DNA from: Branchinecta lynchi
Lineage: Eukaryota; Arthropoda; Branchiopoda; Anostraca; Branchinectidae
DNA: 64,000 nt
Direction: 5' to 3'
Assembly: GCA_023053575.1 (NCBI GenBank)
Contig: JAKZAP010000007.1
Span: 18,873,464 to 18,937,463, forward strand
Shown: positions 1 to 12,200 of the stretch, piece after piece
Numbering within the stretch: the stretch's first letter is position 1
Layout: each line of letters opens with the position of its first letter
The notes under the pieces: generated by a model
Databases searched by the model: none
Told to the model about the DNA's origin: nothing
The model's input: only the letters and a program-made list of their open reading frames with translations
Made by a program: the position numbers and the translations under genes

Positions 1-271
1 TTATTCGAGGTGATCAGCAGGGACACTTTTTCAGGATACGAGAAGTTCTCCTTGAATCTGAAGAACGAACTGGGCGCCTCCTCTTCTTCCACGTTTATGG
101 ACTGGAATGGTCAGCGCATTGAGTTCACGTCAACATTCGGTGTAGACGCTGGCGTCTTCGTCACCAAGATTGAGCTCAAAACGCCATTTGCCAACTTTGA
201 AAAGTATGGAGTGAATGTCAGAATTGAAAAAACGGAGAGGAAAACTGTCATCATCGAGCTCTCATACCCTG
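1..271 (+). CDS. Apolipophorin-like gene, partial exon at left edge
   Basis: The frame is open from base 1 (reading LFEVISRDTF) to a GTGAGT donor at 272, phase 1. The residues alternate polar and hydrophobic as in the amphipathic beta-sheets of large lipid transfer proteins. The exon starts left of the window, so no start codon is assigned. The phase matches the next exon at 2292, where g+gt makes a Gly codon. Confidence 0.75.
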
Positions 272-3200
272 GTGAGTTTTGCTAGCCTATCGTGTGTTTT
301 GTATCGAAACTTGAAGCGAAACTCTCCGACAAACGCAACTCAATAGATGCGCTTTCTGTGAACCAAGAGGTATTACCCTTTTTGTTCGGTGAAGCGTTTT
401 TTGGGATCCCAAAACGTAAGTGGAGGGATACCTATGACATCGCAAAAGTTGTCCGTCCGTCCGTCTGTCCGTCCGTCTGTAAGCACGATAACTCTCGAAG
501 GGAATGAGATATTTTGATGAAACTTGGTATGAGGATTGTTTGGGTCAAGGGTAGTTATTCTTTCTAATTCCAGAATCGATAGGTCGAGTTCGTAGATGGG
601 CTCTGTAGCCCTATATTTGGGGGTGGGGGAGGGGGTTCAGTTTAAGGGACAAACAAAATACTTTTAAACAGCTAATGTCATAGTCGATTATGAGGTAAGA
701 AGACGTGCTGAGCACGATGGTCACAATCATTTTCTCGCCGGACAAGTAGTTCGTCCGGAATCCGGCAAAAACCGGAAAGTTTGTTAAAAGTAAAAGTTTC
801 ATTTGAAGTTGATTAAATGTTTGATTTAGGGGTAAGAAGACATGCTGAGCATGATGGTGAAAATCATTTTGTCACAAGCAGTTCATCCGGAATCCGGCCA
901 AAACTGGAAAGTTGGTTAAAAGTAACAGTTACATTCGAACTTGATTAAATGTTTGATTTATGGGTAAGAAGACATGCTGAACCCGATGGTGAAAACCATT
1001 TTCTCGCCGGACAACTAGTTCGCCTGTAATCCGGCCAAAACCGGAAAATATGTTAAAAGTAAAAGCTTTATCTGAAGTTGATTAGATGATATATTTAGGG
1101 GTAAGAAGAGACGCCGAGTCTGTATATAATGATCATTTTTTACCCGGACATATAATTAGTCCGGAATCCGGTTGTACCCGCATTTTTTTTAAGTCAAAAT
1201 TTTATTTAAAGTTGATTAGATTTCCTTATAGGGATAAGGAGATACGCCGGCTTCGTTTCTGAATTTTTCTTTTTTGCTGGACTAGTAGTTCGCGTGGCAT
1301 TCGGGCGAAACCGCAAATTTGGCAGTAGTAAAGCAGGAAGTTTCGGTCAATATCGTCAAAATAGATATGGCTTATAGAGGTATAGATAGGTAGATAGAAT
1401 ATCTAGCCTGGCGAAGACTGATTAGCCTGGCGAAGACAGACCGAATTGTCTGGACCAAATCTTAGATTTTTGGGATCCCATCGGCACCTTTGGTCTTGTT
1501 TGTTTAGGGATTGCGCATTTTTTTGAAGTTTTTGGTGTGCAGTGTGCAAATTTCGGATTGTGTGTTCATTCGTCTTTTAGTCTGGAACGTTTTCGCATCG
1601 GTTTAAATATTGCATATTGCGGATCACAGTAACCACTTAGTCGTCGTCGTCTTAGAAAAGACTAAGCAATTCTGATTTCTGTCTTTCTTTCGCATTTTGT
1701 TGATTTACCTCCATCGGGGTGAAGAAAAAAAGGTCGATTGCACTAGATTTGTGTGCGGTAGGTGTTATAGAGCGTGTTCCACCCTTCTAACAATAGTAAC
1801 TATTAGTTACTATTTCCTTTCCAACATCACGAAAAGTTACTACGCTGACTGTTCCAACCGCCGCGAAAAAGTAACTAATAGTAACTATTTGCTTACCATG
1901 CTTGGGAGCCTATAGTAAGCGTGGTAACAACGGATCTCTGTAACGTGATTGTCTGGATTATCCCGTGGAGTGATATTTGACCGAAAATTTAAAAATGTGT
2001 TGCAGCCTTTTCGCCAAGAAGCCTAAATTCGTGACGTCAGTCGTCGTAACTACGGTAAGTAGGGTGGAACACGCTCATAAGCACAGCTACGAGTTCGTGT
2101 AAATAACTTGCGGACTGTCCGGAAGAAAGAAACGTAATTTCTTTTTGAGCACCAGTATCTTGAACTAGTACATTCTGGGATTGTTTTTTGCCCGCACCTT
2201 TTGTGTGAAAATAAAGTGAAAATAAAATTATCTACCGTACTTAGGAAAGACCATTGAAAAGACCCAACTCTTCACATTCTTAATTTTTAAGGTAACCAAG
2301 TCGGCGTCAACTTCGACTATCTCTTCAGCTCTCTTACCGACTTCATCCTCAAGGTCTCCGCTACCACTCCGTCTGCATCCAAGTTCACCGTCGAGCTTAG
2401 CAACCGAGTTAGCAGGAACTCCTACTCGGGATCTATCGAAGGCCAAATCTTCAATCAAGGCTTTGGTCTCAATATCGAGGGAGATATAAGATCTGGCTCT
2501 GCTCAAGGCAACATCGAAGCCAAGCTGAATGAGTATGCTGTCGCACTAAACGCGAGTGGCGAAGTCACCGATAAGAGTCTTGATGCCAGTGTGACCCTGA
2601 GCACGCCGTTTAAGCGCATTCACAGCTTCGATGCAAGAGCACACCTTGAGAAGAACTTCGTTAGCGTCGATAACATCATTGCCGCCAACCTGAACGGCGA
2701 GAGCCTGTTTACAGCCGTTGTTAATAACAAAGAAGGAGGAAGAAGCATTGAAATCACCAACCCAATCTACCCTGTCAGCTTGACTTACAAAGTGGAAAAG
2801 GTCGGAGAGTCGGATAAGCTCATCGCTCAGTTCTGCTGGAACATCAATAATCGCGCGTCTTCAACAATAGGCATTGAGTCAACGTTGAGCATTGGCACCA
2901 GAAAGATCTTAGCTGCAAAGGCTACTCTTCCAACTCGGGTCGTCAACCTTAACTTCAGCCTTGAAAATTCCGAAGCAACTTTCGACAACGCCTTCAGTTT
3001 GTCCTGGGAAGAAGGTCGAACATTCGGCTATAGGATTGTCGTTGAGGATCAGAATACTCGTGGCAGATCACAGCAAGACTCTGTCATCCGCGTTGACTTC
3101 CCTGTGCGGTCCTTCGAATTAGAGTACCACACAGCTGTGACGCGCTCCGAGACATCCCTCTCCGCCGATTTCAAATGGGATGCAGCACGGGATTTGGGGA

Positions 3201-6200
3201 AGCAAATGGGAATCGTCTTCCAAGTCGCTGATAAAAGCAGCTGGGGAACAACAAGCAAGGCTTACGCTGCTACCTTGAACCACTACAAGCTGGCGCATGA
3301 CCTAATCTTCAAGGCAGATTATACTATCTCTCTGCCGACTGACATATTGATCTTTGGCACTTCCTTCCAGTATAGCGAGGTTGAACGGGAACTTTTCCTT
3401 GCCCAGATTGCCATTAATGACGAATCGACCAATAATAATAAGAACTACAAAGCCCTTGTGTCAGTCCAGCACCTTGTTTCGCATATCAACTTCAAAGCAG
3501 CTGCTGAAGCTTTCTGTGAGACGCACAAGCTTGGCGGCAACATCAGGGTTGACTACAGAGACATCGCTGGCTCAGATAAGTTCATCGATGCCGTCGTTGC
3601 CTTCGACAAGAAACACCAGAAGCTATCCATTGACGCCAAGACGGCTGATCAGTCCATCGCTGTGTCAGGTGGTTTTAAAAAGGACCGAGACCAGTACACG
3701 CTAGTCGCACAGACATCCATCAACGGAGAAGCTCCAGTCAAGGTGGAAGCGAAGGGAGACTCTAGGAGACCGTCAATCAAGGTGCATGTCCACGTCAACA
3801 AGAAAACGGTCAAGTTGTACGCTGGATTCCCAACTAGTAAGGAAATAAAGGGCAAGATCTCGCATGAATTTATGGGCAAGACAGTAGTTGATTCACTCTT
3901 CAGTCTTCGACTTGACACCAGTAAGATTCTCTCAAATCGCGTCTACTGGAGACCCGATGCTCAGCAAGAATTCATCAATGTTGTCCATTCATACAGCAGT
4001 GATCTTAGTCAAGCCATTGCCAAAACTAAGGAAAGTATCAACGCCTTGATCACAGAGGAGAGGGCACAGAAGTTCGCTAGTCTTTCGAACGTTGTTAGCG
4101 CCGTTTACATAACCTACGCCGAAGCTTACAAAGAAGAGATGGGTGCCATAATGAACGACTTCAGTGATGTGGTTGATTCTATCAAGAAAATGTATTCTAA
4201 TGACGATTTCTTCATGAAGACTGCCTTGCAGGCCTTCAGTCAGATTCAGGCCAAATTTATCCAGGCGTCTGTGAAGACTGTTTCTAACATCTCCTGCGTG
4301 TTCAGCGCAGCCACATCAGGCCTCCAAGAGTCGGCACGATTCGTTCTTGATGTAACCTACCAGATCTACTACAAAGCTGGGTCCTTAATCCCAGCCAGAT
4401 TCCTCGCCGATGCAAAGGCCAAGATCATCTCCTCGGTCAGTTTAGTTGTTAAGGCTATCAAGGCATCAGTGAAAGACTTCAGAAGACATGTTGAAGAACT
4501 TGCAGCTATGGTAAAGCCGACTGTGCAGAAGTATTATGGAAGACTAGAGGAAGCTGTGATGTATCATGTTGAACTAGTTGAGGATAGGTTTACCAACATC
4601 GTCAGAGGTTACGTGGATGCTGCAACGTCTTACGTCCAAAAGTTCAAGCACGTCTATGAGTGGACCCAGGATATATACGACATGGTAGTGAGCCTGGCAG
4701 AAGGTAGGGGGAGTTTGTATTTTTGAAGTTTTGGTCCATATTAGGGAAGGAAGAAAAATTCACGATCAGAAGCGCGGTGTCTTTGCTGATGTCCTTTTTT
4801 CCGTTACCCAAAATTTAGCTTTCCGAAGTTTTGGCCAAATTTTGCTGTTGCAACGGTACCGGCCTCGTAATTTGGTCTTTTAAGGGTGGAAAGCAACTGA
4901 GCAAAAATGATCAGAAGATTAAAAAAAACTACAGTGAATATTTAGCTTAATTTGTTGTTTGTGCTCAGTATTGCGCATAAATATTTGTTAGGTTTGAATT
5001 GCATCATATTCTTCGGCACCGTTAAAATTTAAGCGAGCGTCCCGGTGAACCAGACAGACACAGTGTTTGACGACCGCTTCGTGTACCTTTGTCCGGTGGT
5101 TTCAGAGAGCCACATAGGAGTCTCCAGTTGTTTTTAATCCTGAATTGGTACAAGTAGCCCATAACGAAAAAAAAAATTGGTATTGGCCTACAGCTAAGTG
5201 ATTTAGCTTTCTTTCGTGTTGGAATACTTTTTGGCGGTTTAACGTCGAAACAAATCTGAGTATGGTAGTTGATTTAGTGCTAACTGTGCTGTATAGCGGC
5301 GTGAATCGATTGCTACTTGGCATTGAACTTTGGACAGTTCACTGTTAAATTTGGATGCTTTACGTATGGGATTTGACTCAAAATAGGTCCAGAACTTTCA
5401 AATTTAATCCTCGACATGATTTATCTCAAACGAAATTTGTTTTCGTCCCGTACGCTACATTCATGTGTGCTATTTGAATTTGGTTCCAGTTTCAGTAACA
5501 ACCAGTTTTTGACGTCCAAAGAAGCATACCACTACTGCATGGACAATAAAATTGAAATAATTTTATTAAGATTGTTATAATTTTAATAACTTTAATAAAA
5601 AATAAATCCTTTCTACTTCACAATTTTCAGACTTGGAGGCCGAGATCCGAGCCCGTGTCGCCAAACTTCCTTTGGTTCAGAAGATTTCTAAGCTCTACAA
5701 GACGTATTACGCTTGGCTGGAGGAGATTCATTTCCAGGACTATATAGATGATATCATGAACCAGTTCAGTGGGTAAGTTAGTTTTTCATCAGGACAGTAA
5801 AGAAAGGAATACCGAAGAAACCCTTTCCTTCGAGCCATGGCCTATTTTGCCCTCTTTCTCCTCTTGGGCGAATTCTAGACCACGCATCAAGCAATATCTG
5901 ATTGAGTTTTAATAGCACTTGCCTTCCGGCCAAGTGTAGCCATCACTTTTCCGTCGGTCGGTCGGTTAGTCCGGTGATCGCGAGTTAGGGTACTTCCAGA
6001 TGTGCTAGGACGACGAAACTTGGCAGGCGTATTAAGGACCCGACCAAACTAACTTGGAAATAGTCACTTGCCCGATCTGACCATCTTGGGGGGAGGGAGG
6101 GGAACCGGGATCCGGAATTTAGTGACATGCATTACTTTCGAACGGTTGATCGGATCTTAATGTAACTTGATATTTGGAAAGATGGCATGCCTCAGATGTC

Positions 6201-9200
6201 CCATTTCAAGTCCAGATCGAATCCGATGAATGTGTTTGTGTGGGGTCGGAGGGGGGTAACCGGGAGAAATAGGAAACCGTGATTTTCGGGTTTTTTCCTT
6301 CATCAGCTAATTATCCCTCTAGGATGATGTGCGAAGGATAAATGTAAATTCGGATATTTCGGTTCCACTGCCCCGCAAACCGTCCTCAGCGAAAAAAACA
6401 AAAAACTGAATCATAAAATACAAAACGATACCAACAGAAAAACGATGCGGAACCAACAAAACATACAACGACATGTAACTAAAAACCAGAAGAACGATGC
6501 GGATTGAACGACATACAAGTTCAAATAAAATAATGAATATTAAAATGTGCGTCTTAAAAGTGTAAATGTAGAAATCTGTGATTATTTTACAATTCAAACC
6601 TTATATTCGTCAAGCTTACGAGGCTTCAAACTTTATATTTGGGGTGACCGGAAATCATGTGACACGCTTGTGAAGCAATCGGGATGAAACTTGGTGAGAG
6701 GAACAAGCACAAGCCCCCATCATGGACAGAACGGACCGGATTCGTGTACTATGGGGGGAGTTGGAGGGGGGGGGTCCGGAATTCCGGTGATAGTGAGTTA
6801 AGTTACTTCCAGGGCTAGGGCAATGAAACTTGGTAGGCAAGTCCAGGATCCGAATAGAACAACATCGAAATAGTCAACTTCTCGACCCGACCACCGCGGG
6901 GGAATGGAGAGAGGGGCAATCCGGAATCTTGAGGAATGTATAACTTTGGAACGGGTGATCGGATCTTAACGAAACTTGATATTTGGAAAGACCACGTGTC
7001 TCGGATGTGCCATTTTAAGTCCAGACCGGATCCGATGAATGTGGGGGGGGGGGGGGGAGACCGGAAATCTTGTGACGCGTCTCGAGTGGAGCGATCGGGA
7101 TGAAACTTCGTGGGAAGAACAAGGACAAGAACTAGATACATCAGTGACAAAACCGGACCGGTTTCGGGCACTGTGAGGGACTCCGGTGATCGCGAATTAA
7201 GGTACTTCCAGATGTGCTAGGGCGATGAAACTTAGCTTGAACATTAGAAACTTGACAAGATTGGCTAAGAAATTGTCACTTGCTCAGATCCGACCATCCC
7301 GTAAAGTACGAATCCTAACCTTAATGTAATAATCCTTACCACAAAGTAAAAAAATGCTTTTAAGCCAATTATACATTTTAACTCAAGGGTTTTGCTCAAA
7401 AATTAATTTTAGCACCCTTAAAGTGCGTTTCTTAAGTAAAGAGGAAAAAAAAATACTTTAACCAAACGACATATACTCATGATTCACAAGGGCCCATAAT
7501 CATTTTTGACCCAAGGGTTTTGCTTGCAAGTGATTTCTTCAAGTACAAACAATAATTTTTAGCAAAATATTCCTACTTTCATCCTCTGACCCAGCCTTAC
7601 AAGTGCCGTATGAGCTTCCAGCTCTTGATTAAGTTTACTAAAGGTATACGACAAGAAAAAATGAATTCCTATCGGATTTCAGGTTTCGACCGGACTACGA
7701 ACCCTTGTATTATGTCTATCGGGGATTAGCATCTATAAGAAGTATCTGAGGAATACGGGCATGGTTTCAAAAATAGTCTTCACTCAGGCCCTCATACTCG
7801 TATATTATTTCTATCGGAGATTAGCATTTATAAGAAGTATCCGGAGAATACGGGCATGCGGTTACGAAAAGAGTCTTTGCTCAGGCTTAGCCTGTCACGT
7901 TAAAACTGTCTCCACAAATGTTTACATTGCGTCAGCCTGTAAAGTGTTACAACTGGAAAAGAGGGCTAGCCAGATCGTGGTCATGGAGTTGTCGTTTTAC
8001 TATTCATCGTGCTACTTTAAAGCAGTACGCATGTTAGAACAGAAAACCAGTTACAAGCATCGCAACATACACCCTCGAAAGCCCGGCATTACTGATTTTA
8101 AAGCTCCCAGCCCAACGAATCCGAGGCTTAGGGCGGAGAGAGATATTTACGAATCTGACTGCACATCGGCCTCGCAATCCGTTCGTACGTGCTGTTTCGC
8201 TTTTCACAGCTCTTATTTTTTTACAGGGTCGCCAAGGAAAAGTTCAACTCCGTAACAGCTAGGTACAGGCCTTACATCAGAGCCGCAGTACAAGCAGTCA
8301 AAGGGCAGTACAAACTTGTCAAAGAACTACCGCCTGTTGCCTACTTCTCAACGCTCATTGACCGCGTGCTTTTGGAGGTAAATGTTCCGAAGTAAATCGT
8401 AGCCTAGTGGCTATAGGCATATTCTCGCCGTTCCCCGAGGACTTCACTTGAGGACTCCCCGAGTTTTTGTTTGTCCCGGGGACTCACTTCCCGCATTCTC
8501 GCGAGTCCCCACGGACGGGGAGTCCTCCGATTATAATCACCGTCATCAAAAAGGACTCCCTTTCAAACTCAGAGGGGAATCAATTTTTGCTGGTGTTGGT
8601 GCAATGTAAAATTAATTAAAAACAATCAGAATAAGCAAAACCAAACATAAAGTGGATCCAGACTAATTTTGTCAACTGCATATTTATTTTCAAAAGAAAA
8701 TCCATTTTGGAAGCATTCCCCGTGTTCTCGTTGTTTTCCGTACGCGGAGTCCGCGTGGATTGAATCCCTCTATTCTCGCCGTTCCCTTCGACTCCCCGAG
8801 GAGTCCTCTGGGAACGGCGAGAATGCACCTTATGTATAAACTCCTGGAGATGTTCGAGGAGAGTGGAAAATAAAATGAAAATATTCTTCTTAAAGGAATG
8901 TCGTACTTATGATATTATTTCATTCTGCTTTAGTACAGTAGTATTTTCATCCATTCTCGTTCCAGAGATACTACACTTCATATTTTATTATTTATCTGAA
9001 TCCTTCAAAACTGAAGAGTAATGTATACAAAGAAACAACAGCATGTCAATCAAGCACACACACACTTACATACAAATCCAAAGCTGACCGTTAAAAACAA
9101 ATTAGCCTATACTAAAGAAATACAAAGGAAAAATTCAAAATAAACAAGCACATTGGGGTGCTTTTTTGTGAACAAAGAAAAAGGTTGTGATGAACAAGAA

Positions 9201-12200
9201 TGTTGTCAGCCTTTTTATGAAAGTTTTGGATTTTATTATTCGAAGTTTCCAAAGGATTCTTCACTTTAAAATTGTAAGTTGGGAAAGAGTTACTCGCAGA
9301 AGTAGGAAACCAAGAAGGAATTTAGAAAATTTATAAGAAGCTAAATTTAATGCAAAAAGTTCAGTGGATGGAAAGAAGAGAATAAAGCAGACGGGAAAAG
9401 AAGGTGAGGAAGTGCAACAGACGTATAAATAGAACCAATAATGTCTCTTCGATACATCCCCGTAAACGAATAACATCACCAGATGCTCTTCATATTTTAT
9501 CTTTCACATGTTGAAAGATAAGTTTCCATTCCCTTGTATTAAAAGAATAGGGGATTCTAAGATACATAACTTTCTCAACAAGGCTGACCCCTCCCCCCCC
9601 CCCGCCACATTCTAAAGGGGGATTTTGTGTTAGCAAATTACTAATCATAAAGTATTAATCCTATCTCTTTTTTTTAGCTAGCATTGTGTTTTAATGTTTT
9701 AAAGGTCCCTTACAGGCTAGCCTCTGGGCGTTGAGATTTTTTTTTTTTTTTTTTAATAAACTCTTTATTCTCTCAATACACTGATTATCTCGCTTGCCAC
9801 TATTTTCTTCCTTTACGTGACGTGTCAGGCGTCGGTCATTGTTTCCAAAGATCATTTTCCGTCCGAAGACCGGTTATGCACATTTTGCCGAGATTGTCAT
9901 CCAAGGCAATAGGCGTAGAAAGGGGTTAAATACACCGAAGCCTTGTGTAACTTTCTGTAAGCATAGCTTAATTGTAAAGTGGTCAACTATCTCTGAACAT
10001 ATCAAGCTTTGTGGGACACGCTGCCATAGAAAATGTGTCGCACAAGTGCAGGTTATTTTTAACATTTTTGAACGCATTAGTCGGGTCTACGTTGCCACCA
10101 TCCGCTATCTGATAAAAAAAAAACAAAAAACGACAAGTACAAAACTAAAATCCAGTAGAACGTGATAGGAATTGCTTTGTAACTGATTCTTTCTGTTTCT
10201 TTTCTTGACTAGCAGTGTACAAAGGAATAATTTCTAGTCTGAAAAGCGGCAGTCCAGTTTACGTAGACTAATTTAATAGGTTCTTAGATGGTTAAGGACT
10301 AAGACATCTACATGTTCTTGGATGGCTAGGGGTCGTGTTAGTGTGACACAAACAAGATATGCTGCGTAGCAGTTTTGTAGTGTATTTTCTGTGAAATTAC
10401 TCTTGTGATCGGCAGGCTGCCACGCATCCTTGTAGTGTGAATTATAAGTAACAGTATGCACATACATTTGCAGCATTTTGTCCGAGTGGGGTTCCAGAGT
10501 ATTATAATAGGCTACTGGAGTGGAAGAAGATAAAACAAAAATAGAGATGCTTCTACATACAGTAGCAAGTCTGTGACCACGATTCTTGTTTCCATGTCAG
10601 GCCCAGAAGATCTGGTCCCTAGTCGCAATGAAGGAACAGCTTGTTGAGAACATCCGAACATTTATGAAGCAACTGGACGAAACCATGAAAAGCCTCCCGG
10701 ACCAGGCCAGAGGCGCTGTTGCTGATATTGACCTCAGCAAAATGCTGAAATACCGTGGCACTTCTGGGAAGTTCGAGGCGACTGTTAACCTACCGATGGA
10801 ATGGAGAAGCCTTAAGGTCGGTATCACGCTTCTCGGATCGGTTTCGTTTTCTTCTTTACACAGGCGTTGGCCGAGCAATTCACGCGTGATGGTTGTTTGT
10901 ATGATTTCGTAGATATCGTTCCCTGACCTTCTGAACTAGAAAAAATGGTTTGCATGTCCATGAGTGAATGAATGTGTTGTTACCTATGTTGAAAATGTTG
11001 ATGATGGGATGAAACAAATATGGAAGAGGGAAACTGGAGCGAAAAGAATAAAAGATAAAAGCATAGCTACTAGCTAGTCATTAATGAAAAGTAAAAAAAA
11101 ATTGATTGCTGGATTTAGACTAATTAGAGGGCCACGGGATCCCAGGAACCGAAGATCCGGCGCTAGTATACAGACTTGTTACGGCACTGTCAGTTTCATA
11201 ACAGATAAAACAAGGATGCGTGGTTTCAACAGATAATGCGTAACTGATTCCACTTCAGATGTTCTCTGTTGTGTTTCAAAACGTTATGCATAATAAGCGT
11301 TACCATCAGGAAGAACCGAAAAACCGCCAAAAAGTAATCTGCTGAGTTTTCCGACATCACGAGGATAAAGAATATAGTCAGTAGATGTTTTTTTTGGCTC
11401 TTCTTAACAAAGCTTGTTATGAATGACATTTCATGCATAACGTTTTCAAACACAACAGATAACATCCCAAGTGTTAATTTGTTACGCATTGTCTGTTGAA
11501 ACCGCGCATCCTAATGTTATCTGTTATGAAACTTCTGACAGTGGGGTTTGCGTAATCAACCCGTAAAAAATACTCTACCTTGATTCAGCTTTTGAGGATT
11601 GGAAAATTAAGAAACAGATTCAGTAACAAAAATTTTTAAAAATAATTGCATAATACTTTGTTTATTCTTTTGGGTGACTTTTATCTATTGTTTTGATCCG
11701 CAGTTTCCTTCATACGCGGTATTGTTTGAGTCGTCATGATTATGATTAGAATAGGTACGTTTTTGCAGATACCACGGTAACTGGATCTGCAATTAGTCGT
11801 TTTTGCAGTTACCGTGGTATCTGATATACGGTTGCTATGCAAAAACGACAATTGCCGAAGTTGCACTTTTCGAAGTCAACCCGAAAGAAAAACTGATATT
11901 CAGTCACATCACTAAGCGCCAAACTTCTTTCTCGACAATCTGACAAAATTTGATGAAAGTGAGATGACTTTTCAGATACCATGACCAGTTACCACGGTCG
12001 GACCGTGGTATCTGAATATCAGATACCACGATAACTGGCCAGATAGGACGATAACTCTTTAAAACGCCTTTTGACCGTGATATAAGATCACGGTCATAAC
12101 TGCAAAAACGACTTTAGATCAGGTAGATCAGATTTAGTATCAGATACCATGCTGCAAAAACGCAACTAATGTTGCATCTAACATCGCATCTATAAAGTCA

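Larger units (their letters stand above)
272..2291 (+). other. Intron of the apolipophorin-like gene with satellite and MITE
   Basis: It runs from the donor GTGAGT at 272 to the acceptor AAG at 2291. It holds a GTCC-rich microsatellite (451-480), a five-unit ~135-bp tandem array (about 690-1330) and a 307-bp MITE (1770-2076). Short reading frames here have no recognisable product. Confidence 0.7.

Noticed and set aside
690..1330. CRISPR-like array
   Set aside because: Units of ~135 bp with no separate spacer pattern, in a eukaryotic intron; it is an ordinary tandem repeat.
3049..3918. Antisense and alternative frames under the large exon
   Set aside because: They are shadows of the 2412-base exon, whose own frame joins with all other exons.
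7761..8255. A 164-codon frame ahead of the exon at 8227
   Set aside because: It runs through a tandem duplication and through the splice acceptor, and has no recognisable domain. Only the part after 8226 is coding, in another frame.
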